Source of the DNA: Bactericera cockerelli
Lineage: Eukaryota > Arthropoda > Insecta > Hemiptera > Triozidae
Assembly (NCBI GenBank): GCA_024516035.1
Contig: CM044959.1
Span: 31,606,189 to 31,670,188 of the forward strand
Direction of reading: 5' to 3'
DNA length: 64,000 nt
Position numbers and translations under genes: made by a program. The notes under the pieces are model-generated. The model was not told the origin of the DNA. It was given only the letters and a program-made list of their open reading frames with translations, and ran no database searches. Positions 37,801 to 49,800 of the stretch are shown here, piece after piece (within the stretch, counting starts at the first letter, position 1; each line of letters starts with the position of its first letter).

Positions 37801-40800
37801 AAATATATTGATCAAAGGAGAAACAAGTAAATACATTTGAGATATCAGTAATTATTGGGTACAAATAATCTCATGAACCAATTTTACTCACTGGAAAAAT
37901 TGGGATTAAGGGGTTACATACTGAGAAAAGAGGAATTTCTTACAATATTGAGACCGAAGTATCATACACACAACTCGTCAGTGTAAGGACCGAATTATAA
38001 AACCGGTTAGAGTTTCAACCCATCACAGTGGGACAGCCCGGCTTCCTCTTAACTTTAATCTTGTTTCATAATTCTCGAGTAGTGAAGGTTTTAATAGTAG
38101 AAATTAAATCAATACCATGAGAAGTTCCTCTATTCACCAGTGAAATGGATGGATTACACAAATTCACGCTAAAGTAAAACAAATTCTGACAGTGACAGCA
38201 AGGGTTAAAGACAGTTACAATCATGTAAAGTTTAACAGAATATCAAAAGGGTTGAGTTTTGCTAAACTTTTGAATACTTCAAACCAACAAAGGCATTACT
38301 TTGCATAAGCTACAGACTAGAGTTTCAACCCTTTTGATGCAACACAACTAGAGAGACTGAGTTTGTTTCTCTAAAAGAAAAAATACTTGACTTAATCTTT
38401 GATTTTTCATGGATATGGGGTATTTTTAAACTAAATTCATGCCATCTCGATACGGAATAGAGAAGGAACTGTAAGGAGAAGACGATCTGAGAACTGAGTA
38501 TTTCGCTAAAATTATATTTAAACCCGCGACTTAAATATTCATGGATTAGATAAACCACTTTTAAGCCAAAGGGGTTGTATGTACAATTGTACATATAATT
38601 TTTAATTTAATTGATTTATAAAGTCTCAGGACGTTCAATCCGATTTCAATGGGTACCTCTAGGGAGAGGGCTTTGTACCTTGGAGATAGTCCTGGCACTT
38701 GTCTGGCGATTCAGCCGCATCTGAAGTACATATGAGTAAAGAGAACAAACTCAGCCCCTGTGTCTACAGATATGAAACACGGACTCAGGTCGCAAGCAGA
38801 AGCACGCCTACACGATACCCAAGCTAATCGAGAAAAGTTAGAACACTGAGCTTCGGTCAGAAGTTCGGGGGAGGAATGATGATGGCTTTGGGGAGGAATG
38901 ATGATGGCTTTGGGGATAAATGATGATGGCTTTGGGCAGGAATGATGATGGCTTTGGGGATGAATGATGATGGCTTTGGGGAGGAATGATGATGGTTTTG
39001 GGGAGGAATGATGATGGTTTTGGGGAGGAATGATGATGGTTTTGGGTAGGAATGATGATGGCTTTGGTGAGGAATGATAATGGCTTTGGAGAGGAATGAT
39101 GATGGCTTGGGGGAGGAATGATGATGACTTGGGGGAGAAATGGTGGTGATGGCTTGGGGGAGGCAGAACAGGGTAAAGGCTTCCAAAAAGGTCAGCGATG
39201 ATCAAGGATGAAAACTCACCGAGTGGTGTCGCTTATGACATTTATGATGACGCTTGGATTGACGCGTCAGGGAGGAATGACGCACCTAGACGGGTTACCA
39301 GGGACACACAAGTAGAGAGATTTGTTCAGGGACCAAAATTCAAAACAAAAATGGACCGATAGCTTATACCTTATTGGTAATATTAATAACTTTTAATTGA
39401 CAAGAATTATATTAGCAAAGGGCGTGATTATTGCCTGAGGCAATCTCTCCCATCAAACCCATTGGAAATTATAAAGTAAAAATGATATTTTCTGAAGGAA
39501 ATTTCATGTAATCATAAGAGTTAGTGATTTTTTCTAACTCACTATGATAAACATTCGCGGTCAATAAATGATAAGCATCAAGAACTTTTGATATGGGGGT
39601 CACTGGTTCGATTCCAGTTTATTCTTGACCTTTCTGATGTAAAGTGTTTGCTACCAGTGTCAAGATTTCCTACTAACTGGTGCTAAAACGATTTGAAGTA
39701 TGGCAGCACTTGATGTCTTATTTCAGCTCTTTTTGGAGCCCAATAACACTTGTGTGTTAAGATAGTTCAGATGTCCATAAAAAAAATAGAAAATGAACCC
39801 CATGCAGTTTTCTTCAACACGCCTTTTTTCCTACATAATTTCTGCCCAGGCAGAAGTTTTTCATTCAAAATCATAATGGTCAGTAAAGTCCAGATTGTCA
39901 TAATCCTGTGTGGTAAATAGCATTAGTGCATCAAGTGTTATGTATAAATAAATACTATTAAGTCTCGAGAAAATTGTGAAAATTATAGACTCATTTTTTT
40001 CCTGGTCATCATTGACAGACAGTTTTAATATTTCTTCAGCACCTGCACAAGAAAATCGTTTTATTTATTTATTTACATTTTTTCGAGACTTAACTAAAAC
40101 TCAACTATACGACACACTTCCTCCATAGTAAATTTTCAATGGAAATTTTAGAGATATATTTTCAGGTCCAATTATATAGTAATGCCAGAAAGGTATACAG
40201 TGTATATGTATACCCCGCGGACATACAAATAAATACGGTCTGGATATCTCAACTTAAGAAAAACATACTTTTTCACACCTTCATCTTATCAACAACTCAC
40301 ATACATCTAAGTATGTGAGTTGTTGCTTCTTGTGTTTCATAAATTTCAAGAGAAAATCGTATTTCAGATCTAAGAAAAAATATATTTATTAAAAAGAATT
40401 TGTTTATTTTTTGATAAATAAAACACATTAGATGATTTGAAGATGATTTTTAATTGGAGGTTCTAGAACAAGTTACCAATCACCACACACAAACGCACAT
40501 AGAGAAAGACAAACAGCGACAGAAAAGTGTTGAATCATGATACAATGGTAAAGCAATGTGAAATTCAAGAGAACTGAGAACACCTATCTTATGAAGATAA
40601 ATTTTCTTCTTCGTTGGTAAATAAAATAATAATTTTATATTTCTGCTTCTTTTTACAATATTATAAAATATCTTACTTTTAAATAATTTATTAATCAAAA
40701 CTAAATAATGACATTGGTTACATTTACGTGAGTAGTAAAGCTCGGGACATTTTCACTTTCAAATGGTGCAATACGAATCCGTTGCAACAATCACAAGAGG

Positions 40801-43800
40801 TTTTAACAGATAAATAAAAATAAAAGTGTAATCATTTCTCTTGAAGCAAAAACAAACTGGTTCAAACCAGTATCTTGATTATCTAAATTATAATTCGCTG
40901 TTAAAATTTGACTGGAAAATAAATTGACATTTTTGGGAATAATAAATTACTATAAGTTTAAGCACGAGATTCACAATTTCTTTTTAATTGCTTTTCAAAG
41001 TTGGACTTGTCTTATAGGAGATGTATTGTTTGTAATATCATTCTTGTACAAATAAATGAAAGTATTCAATTCAATTCAAATTAAAACAGCAATTTATAAT
41101 TGACTAAGTGTTCACATGACAGATGCGCCTCGTAAATGAGGAGGTTACCTTGATCCTGTGCGGGCCAGGACTGCCCGAGTTGTCAATCACAGGGATCACA
41201 TCGGGGGACTCCTTCAGCTGACGACCCAAGTCTCGGAGTAGCTCCAGCACCAGATCCGCGTTGCTAGGGGAGATGAGGTTCTCAGCAATCTGAGACAGAG
41301 AATATACATCTGGGTCAATTGAGACGGGGAAACAAAAATACCATATCCTCGTTCCAGAAAACACTCAATCTCCCTTTCAACCGTCACACAACGCACTCTG
41401 GTTGGATGATTTGAAGGAAATTATCCCTTGAATTTATTTTTAAGGAAGGGAAAAATTTGCTGTTTCAAACGAAGGTTTGTTGGTTTAACCTCCGAAAAGG
41501 TTTTTTACCCTCTAAAAAACCCCTCCTGATCCTTATTTTGATGGCCCTGGAACCGTTTTGTAACATTACTATCCCTTGAATTGGTTTTACTTACAAATCA
41601 ATAAAATACTCTTCAAAGGAAGTAAACACCAGGCGAGGTTAATGTTCAACGCATTTTCTACCACCTAACCTCTACACTCTTATTATTGTGTGGCCGTCAC
41701 ATACTCAAATACATAAGAGGAAAAATCCGAGAATCATTGGGTGGAATCCAATCTTCAAATCCGGGATCCATGTGCTGGATTTTTTTTAAATAACACAATA
41801 ACACATCTCCTAACAATTTTTCTGGTACCTCTGAGTCTAAGAGAGACAGCGCGAATGATAGATAATTGCTCTTAGGTCCTTATTCATGGTAGAACATTTG
41901 AAAAAGTATTGTTCCATTAGGCGCTTAAAACATAAGCCATTCTTTTCAAGTAATTATTATATTCATTATGCTAGTATGCATAACACCTTCTACTGAACAA
42001 ATAATAATAATAATAATATCGCCTTATTTATACTGCCCGATTAAGACTATTAAAGTCCCATTATTCCAGCAGTAAGCCCAAGACATATTATTATGTGGTA
42101 AAAATCCCAAATGGGAGGATAACATGTCATGTCCCAGCTGGGTTTCGAACCCACGACCTCTGGAGTCTTTGGATTCACAGAGTGCCGCCTTTACCACTGA
42201 GCTACCGGGACAGGAGGGGGGGTGAAAGAACCTCGAACATCCATGCGCTGGATTGTTTACCTTACAAGTCTAGCGCCGTAACTACAGCAAATACCAATCC
42301 TTGATAATAATAATGAATAATAAATCATTTGGCCGACCTCAGTAGCTTGATCGATAAGGCGGCGGACTTGTAACCTGGAGGTCGGTGGTTCAAGTCCCGG
42401 TTTCAGCGTAGATTTAGTAAAAAGCGAGTTTGAGTAGTTGTGATATCACGAAAGTGATTAACACAAATATGATAACTTTTTTTAAAACTAAACAAATAAA
42501 TCATATGTTTTATTTTTCATATTTTTTTGTTTACGGAGGGACCCATCCTAAGCCATTTTTATTTGGCTTCAAAGATAACAACCATCGGGTCACTTGGATT
42601 TTTTTTTTTTTTTTTTTTTTTTTAAAGCTTTATTAGGAGGACAAAGTACAGGTAACAGTATAAAATTAAGAGAAAAAAAAAAAAAAAACAAATGACAAAA
42701 TAAATAAGTAAAAAAAAGAAAATAACAATAATGTCCTACCTAAAGGGCGGGGTTATTGGCAACCTGTGGCAATCTCTTCCACCCAACCCTGTCGAGAGAG
42801 GTGGGGCTGTACTTACGAAGCGGTTGGCAATGTCCTCGGGCCGCATGTCCTCGAGGCCGAAGACAAAGGTGAGATCCTTCTTGCCCGTCTCCAGCTTGCA
42901 CTGCACCTTGCCGCCCGTCACGGACATCACGGTGAGGCGCGGGCCGCAGGGGCGGGAGCGGCGCTTGGCACGCGTGACCACGCTGGCGCGGGACGAGGAC
43001 TCGGAAGCCGTCGAGTCCAGGTTCGTATCCGACGAGCTGCGAAAACAGAAACAGTGCCGCGTATTATTCGGCTCTTTCTCTATGAAACCAACACCAAAAA
43101 CTCCTGGGTAATCAGCTCTTTCTCTATAAAACCAACACCAAAAACTCCTGGGTAATCAGCTCTTTCTCTATAAAACCAACACCAAAAACTCCGGGGTAAT
43201 CAGCTCTTTCCCTATAAAACCAACACCAAAAACTCCTGGGTAATCAGCTCTTTCTCTATAAAACCAACACCAAAAACTCCTGGGTAATGCCTCCATAAAA
43301 CTCGTATTTCAATAGGACTGTTGTGTCTGTGGATTTTTCGGGACACGCATTCTAAGTAAACACCTATCTGCCCGACATGCGCGCCGGACACTGGTGTCCA
43401 GCATATATACCAGACGGGGCACTCAACATAATATATTAACAGATACACAAACTTTACCATTTACACTGTGTGCAATCCGGCACACAACAATGTACAGTTA
43501 TATAATGTCATTGTACAGCAGATAATTTATGTGCTCGTGTTGACCCAGCACCTAATTGGGAAATATTGTGTCACTTCTCGCCCATCAGAGGGGAGGCATA
43601 GGGCAGGCTACAACACAGACCACAAGCGTCTACAGTAGCTCCTGTTTCATGGCTACGAAATAAAAAAACTGCTGTGAAAAACTCATTTTTTTTTTAATTC
43701 ACATAAGACTATCTATGGTAACATGTGAACCAAGGTATTTTATGCTAGGGAGGTCAAACAAACCCATAAAAGCTAACCACCATGAAAAAAGGTACTTTGT

Positions 43801-46800
43801 TTGCAGAAATATACTCCCCAACTGCCAAAAAAGGTCAAGACAATTCTCGCTACTATACTAGTATCAAGGGTCATAAAGTGTGAACATTCCAGAACGGATT
43901 TTCATTTCATGTCTTAAGTATTATCAAGTGGTCTTGTCTGCTCAGATATGACAGCTTAGAATACGAAATTAAAAAGGAAGTTGTATTACTGAAGGAAATA
44001 AACTTACTATTCCTGATTACTCGGTGATAGAACATCCAACTCTCCAGTCTGCAACAAATTATTAACACTTTACAAATGAAATTATCAAATCATTAACATC
44101 AGACGTGGAAAAATCTAATTTGGAAAACATTTTATTATGTTAATTGAACGGTATCACCAAGTTACTTCTGCATTTTGTTGAAGAATAAAGAGATAGAGAG
44201 CCCGCCTACATAAGAAAAACGAGTCCACAAAGCAATAAAATTTAAATATTAAACTTGCAAGATTAAAAGATGTTTGAGTTCAAACAACAAAAGACATTTG
44301 CTGACAAGATTATATATCTTATTCACCTGACATAATAATAATGTTACCTAAGAAAAATACAAAACAGATAGACAAGACTGTATTGAGGAAGTAAATAACC
44401 AAGGTCCACTAGCATTCATACCTGAGCGCTGGGTGGATCCACGACTGACATTCTGTTGGAGTTGATTTCCACCCCAGAGTCAGAGGACACAGAAGAGATG
44501 TTTGATATCTTGCGCTGGGTGTCCTCACTCATCTCCTGCTGGGCGTACTGGCTGCCATTGCTTGAGCCCGTGGGTGTGGGCGTGGGCTGGGGGTACTGCA
44601 CGGGGGTGGGCGCAGCGTAGCCCCCTTGCACCGAGTTGCTCGAGAGAGATTCACTCATGGCGTACTGAGGCGTGGGTGTAGCTTCCGGGAGGTTGTACTG
44701 GGACACGGGCGTGTACTGTGGCGCCCCATTCGTGTACTGGGGCACGTTCGCAGTGCCGCCTACATACTGGTACTGACTGTCTGGTGGAATGTAAGGGGAG
44801 GGGGTGGGCATGTACTGGGAGGCAGGCGGGGCGGGGGTGGGGGTAGAGTACTGTACCTTGTCCGGGGTAGCATAGCTGCCACTCGATGAGAACTGAGACA
44901 GATTGTCAGCCGGGGGGTAGCTCGCTCCCCTGGTGTAGGCAGGGGGGTTGTCTGGCTGCTGAGCGTAGGTGCTTCCAGTGTACTGCGGCGCATTATCCTG
45001 TGTGTAGTTCCCACTAGCAGCATACTGTTGGGAAGGCACGGGCTCTTGGGAGTAGCCTGAGGCAGGAGCATACTGTGACGTAGGGACTGGCTGAGAGTAC
45101 TGCGTGTATACTTGTGACGTCACGGTACTAGGGTTGGAGTAGACAATAGCGTTGTTGGTCGGGGCAGTGTTCAAGGCTTCCGCATCTATAGAATAGGGTT
45201 GATTGACCAACACACGACTCACGTCTCCTGTAGAGGTGTTGGAGAGCTTCCTCACCGTGTCCTCCTGACTCTCATCAATCACCTGAGTGGCATGCGGTGG
45301 CAGCTCGACATGCTGTGCTTGCTGCATGTACTGCATCACTTGAGGGGAAGGCTCATGCGAGGACATGCCGGACATCGTAGAAAACATGGATATACTTGAG
45401 ATGGTGGACATCTTCCGCTGTGGATCCTCGGCTATAGGAACTCCTCCCATGTTCTGGAAGTACTGGACTGGCATACTCTGCGCATCATAGGACTGGCCCG
45501 TTACTGCATTGTTCAAGTTGGCCAGTTTCCTCTGGTACTCCTCTGCTGTCATCTGGTAAGGCATGTCCGTGCTCATGATGGACATGCGGCGCGGGTTCAT
45601 ATCATGTTGCTGTACGTTGCTGTGTGGGATGTCTGACATGACGGAAATTTTCCTCTGATAGTCTTCGGCAGTTTCTTGTGTGGGAATCACTGGGAACTGA
45701 TGGCCGGAGTCTCCACTGCAGAGAAGTTGTTCTTGAGGACAGTACTGCCCAGGGGCGGGGGGATACATGACGTTGCCTTGCGGATAACCTTGGACATTCC
45801 CCATGTAATTTGTCTGCTGACTACTAGAGTAACTGTTGCTGTAAACGAGGCCCTGATCTTTCTTTGTTACTTCACTGTAAGTAAGTTGTTGTGTAGGCAG
45901 CGCTTGTTGGGACATGCTAGATTGCATCATTTGCTGCGGCGGCGACTGATACTGCATCATGGCTGGCTGCACAGGACGCACGACCTGGGGGTGGTTGGGC
46001 ATCTGCTGCACCAGGCTGGGTGGAGCTTGTGAGGATGGAGGGGGAGATTGATACTGCTGAGGTGTTTGCTGGTAGCTTGGTTGTTGAGCTGGAATGAACT
46101 GTTGCATTGGTTGAGAGCTAGAAGAAACCATTTGATGAGGAGGTATGGCTTGTGGTGCAGGTTGCTGGAAAGCAGGCTGCTGCATTTGTTGTAATGGTTG
46201 TTGATATTGTCCTGGAGTAGACTGCATTGTTTGGTGGTGGTCTTGAGGATGCTGGGGCACAGATGTCGCCATATGAGGCTGCTGCATTATACTCTGCTGA
46301 GAAGACGCCGGGATATTTTGTTGAGGAGTAGGCTGCATGTTTTGATGACCAGTGACTTGCATATTTTGTTGGGAAGGAGCTTGCATGTTTTGTTGGGGCG
46401 TTTGCATATTTTGGTGGGGAACAGCTTGTACATTTTGCTGGGGAGTACCTTGTATATTTTGTTGAGAAGTAACCTGTATGTTTTGTTGAGAAGTTTGCAT
46501 ATTATGATGGGGAGTTGCTTGAATATTTTGATGGGGAGTAGCTTGAATATGTTGTTTGGGAGTAGCTTGTATGTTTTGTTGGGGAGGAGCTTGAATGTTT
46601 TGTTGAGAAGTTTGCACATTTTGATGGTGAGTAGCTTGATTATTTTGTTGGGCAGTAGCTTGAATGTTTTGTTGGGGAGCTTGAATACTTTGTTGGGGAT
46701 TTTGCATATTTTTTTGAGGGGGAGTCTGAATATTTTGTTGTGGGGGAGCTTGCATATTTTGTTGAGGGGGAGCTTGAATATTTTGCTGTGGAGGAGCTTG

Positions 46801-49800
46801 AATATTTTGCTGTGGAGGAGCTTGAATATTTTGTTGAGGAGTTTGCATATGTTGATGGGGAGTAGCCTGCATATTTTGTTGTGAAACTTGTATATTTTGC
46901 ATGGAAGGAGACTGTGTGTTCTGATGAGGAGATGCCTGCATATTTTGCTGATTTGCAAGAGGTTGAATATTTTGCTGAGGTACTTGCATGTTTTGGAGAT
47001 GAGGAGCTTGCATGTTTTGCTGGGTAGTTGTCTGGAGTTGTGGAGATGCTTGCATGTTCTGCTGTGTCATTTGTTGGATGTATTGCTGATTAGGTTGAGA
47101 ATTATGTATTTGCTGGGGAGGCAACTGCTGTACTGGTTGATGGGTTTGTAGGGGAGGTGACTGGAAATTTGGCTGTTGAACATTCTGCTGAATATTTTGT
47201 TGTTGTGTAGTCTGCTGAAGACCTGACTGATGGTTCTGTTGTAGTGGAGGCTGAATGTTCTGATGCACTGGTTGTTGTGGCGCGGGTTGGAAGTTTTGTT
47301 GAACCGCTGGCTGGAGATTCTGTTGAGGAGATGGCTGAGTGTTTTGCTGGACAGGAGGTTGCATTTGCTGAGGCGGGGACTGCATAGACTGGGAAGAGGG
47401 CTGGACGTTTTGTTCGGACGGCATCTGCATACTTTGGCTCTTCTGNNNNNNNNNNNNNNNNNNNNNNNNNNNNNNNNNNNNNNNNNNNNNNNNNNNNNNN
47501 NNNNNNNNNNNNNNNNNNNNNNNNNNNNNNNNNNNNNNNNNNNNNCTCAACTCCTAGTTCGATTTCCTACCATGCATTATTTTGTTTCAAAACGTTTCGT
47601 GACATTTTTCTTGAATTTTGAATGTGAAGTGTTGCAAAAAAATGGTTCAGCCAGATTCGAAAACCAGAAGTATACCAATACATTTCTTTAGACATGCACA
47701 ATTGCACACGTGTGAATGCTGAAACCACTTGTCTACGTGTCCTCACCTTTGATCTGGAGAAAATGCCGACGCTTTTTCCGTGTCATCGTTGGGGCTTGTC
47801 TGGTCCCCAGACTGGGGGGCGCCGTCCTGTAGGGGAGCCACTATGGCTGGGGAGGGGGCAGGGGGGTCTGACGAGTCCATAGGAGGGGCAGTCTCACTCT
47901 CGAGTTGAATACCGGAGTCGCGGTTTTCTGGGGGAGGAGAAGGATGCTAGTCAAGTGAAGGGTTAAGGGTTAATACACCTGTATAAGAAGTCATTGAATG
48001 TCTGGCTAGGGGATGATAAACATGGACAAGACCAGTGTCTCATGAAAGAAGGCTATAAACAGAGAATAGACTAGCTAACGCTATCAAGCAAGGCTAGGTT
48101 GCAGTTTTCTAAAAGGTCATGGCTTATAAAGAAAAAGTCCATGTTTTAACGATGTGATCGCGATGGTTGATCGCACATAAGAATATGTGGTTCAGGAAGA
48201 GCCAACTTAAAATAGGCTGGAGTTCATCTGGTGTTTGAATATACATACAGCTTTAGAGAATAATTCTGTATAATATCACAAGTAATTCCAATATTTCAAG
48301 ACGAAACGCTCACCATTATTATCTACAGAATTGGGCAGGTCCGAGTCTGGAGGAAGAACTGTGCTCGCCTCGCCGTCCGGAACGGGAGTGGAGGAAGCAT
48401 CCGGGTCGGGAGCTTTGTCCGCCTGCTCCTCCTCATTGTTGTTCACCGCATCCAACTTGTTGCTGCTTCTCCTGCGGCCACCAGGCTCCGGAGTGGGGGA
48501 GTGGGGGGAGGAGGAGGAGCGACTGCGGGGGAGGCGGGACCTGGGAAGGGAGGTGGAGGTGGGGGAGGGAGACGGGGAGGGGGAGGGCAGGTGAGGGGAG
48601 GAGGGGCGGCGGCCCAGCGAGGAGGCGGACGAGACGCGGCGGGATATGCTGGGGCAGTTGACGGACGCCACGCGGGAGAGAAGCTGCGAGCACAACAGAA
48701 AACCAGCGTGTGAGTCTAATCCAGGATTTTAATGAGGGCAACATTTGTCTCGATTTTTTAACACGTGGACGACCACCGGTGGTACACGCACGTTCGTACG
48801 GAATGGACCGGGTGTACAACCGGTGGTACACGGGGTCGGATAGTCGTATTATCGCCGGTCCCACAAGAGAATTCTCGAAAAGCCATGCCGGTCGTCTAAG
48901 TGTTAATGGAAAGTGTTGCAAAGTCAGTGGTGGGGTTCAATCTCATTTGATCCTAAAGAAAGAGTGGAGCATGAAGTGTTGCGCAACGTTGTACAACAAA
49001 ATCTTGCCCTCAGTGGGATCCTGGCTTTACGAGGAACAAAGCTGAAACCTTGCCGAGAGTTCAATGTGGAGCATTGAATATTTTTAATCAAAGGGAAAAA
49101 TACTTCCCATATCTAATATCAGATATTCTCGGACGTAATATTACTACATAATATAAATGTCAAAGTCACTGACTGAACATCGCTCTACAGCCCAAACCGT
49201 AATACCTAGCGAGCTGAAATTTGGTAGGTAGCTTTGTCTTATAGTCTAGATGTGCAATAAGACGGTATCTTTCGAAATTCCCACTACAACACCTGCCATT
49301 GGCGAAAAAGGATTTTTTGCTTTCACGGCCATGCCTCGGCCCGCAAAGCGGACGACAGCCCGCTAGTTACTACATAATTTGAAATCATAAAACTAGTTCT
49401 GCGACAGAAGTTTTTCCTCCATGGCTGGTAATTTTGTTCAGGATTACTCGAAACAAAAATGAAGAAGTAGCGTGAGTATAATATCGAGGTATTTATTTAT
49501 TACAGATAATACATTTCTGTAATTTGTAATCCAGAGGGCAAAGTACTCAGAATATTGTAACTAAACGCTCCCCGGCTAGTCAGAAAAGTGAATGTTTCGA
49601 ACTCGAAATAACCGTTAAGTTGACGGGGCTATATTTCCATAGTTTTCAAATATGTAGTAATTCTTTCACATAGTGAATAATATTTTAGAAACAACTGCGG
49701 CCTCACAATGCACAACCTTTGTTTATCTTGCAAGAATGTGACTAAAAACTAGTGTGACTCATAAAACACTCCCAAGTCTAATGCAAAGAGTTCCTTTTCC

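Noticed and set aside
38865..39165. CRISPR-like regular repeats
   Set aside because: Contiguous 22-bp tandem units with no spacers, in a eukaryotic intron; the same holds for 43069-43288 and 18430-18705.
38711..39205. 164-codon His/Pro/Ser frame on the minus strand
   Set aside because: It is produced by the 22-bp minisatellite and is closed off by supported splice sites on each side.
42000..42480. tRNA genes suggested by A- and B-boxes
   Set aside because: The tRNA-like parts run into conserved non-tRNA bodies repeated elsewhere in the window, and the anticodon arm does not fold convincingly; they are SINE heads.
46198..46958. Long plus-strand and alternate-frame minus-strand frames (over 220 codons, Leu-rich) across the Gln-rich WNK exon
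   Set aside because: They are shadows of the repeated Gln/Asn codons; the main minus frame is over 1000 codons long and splices in phase.
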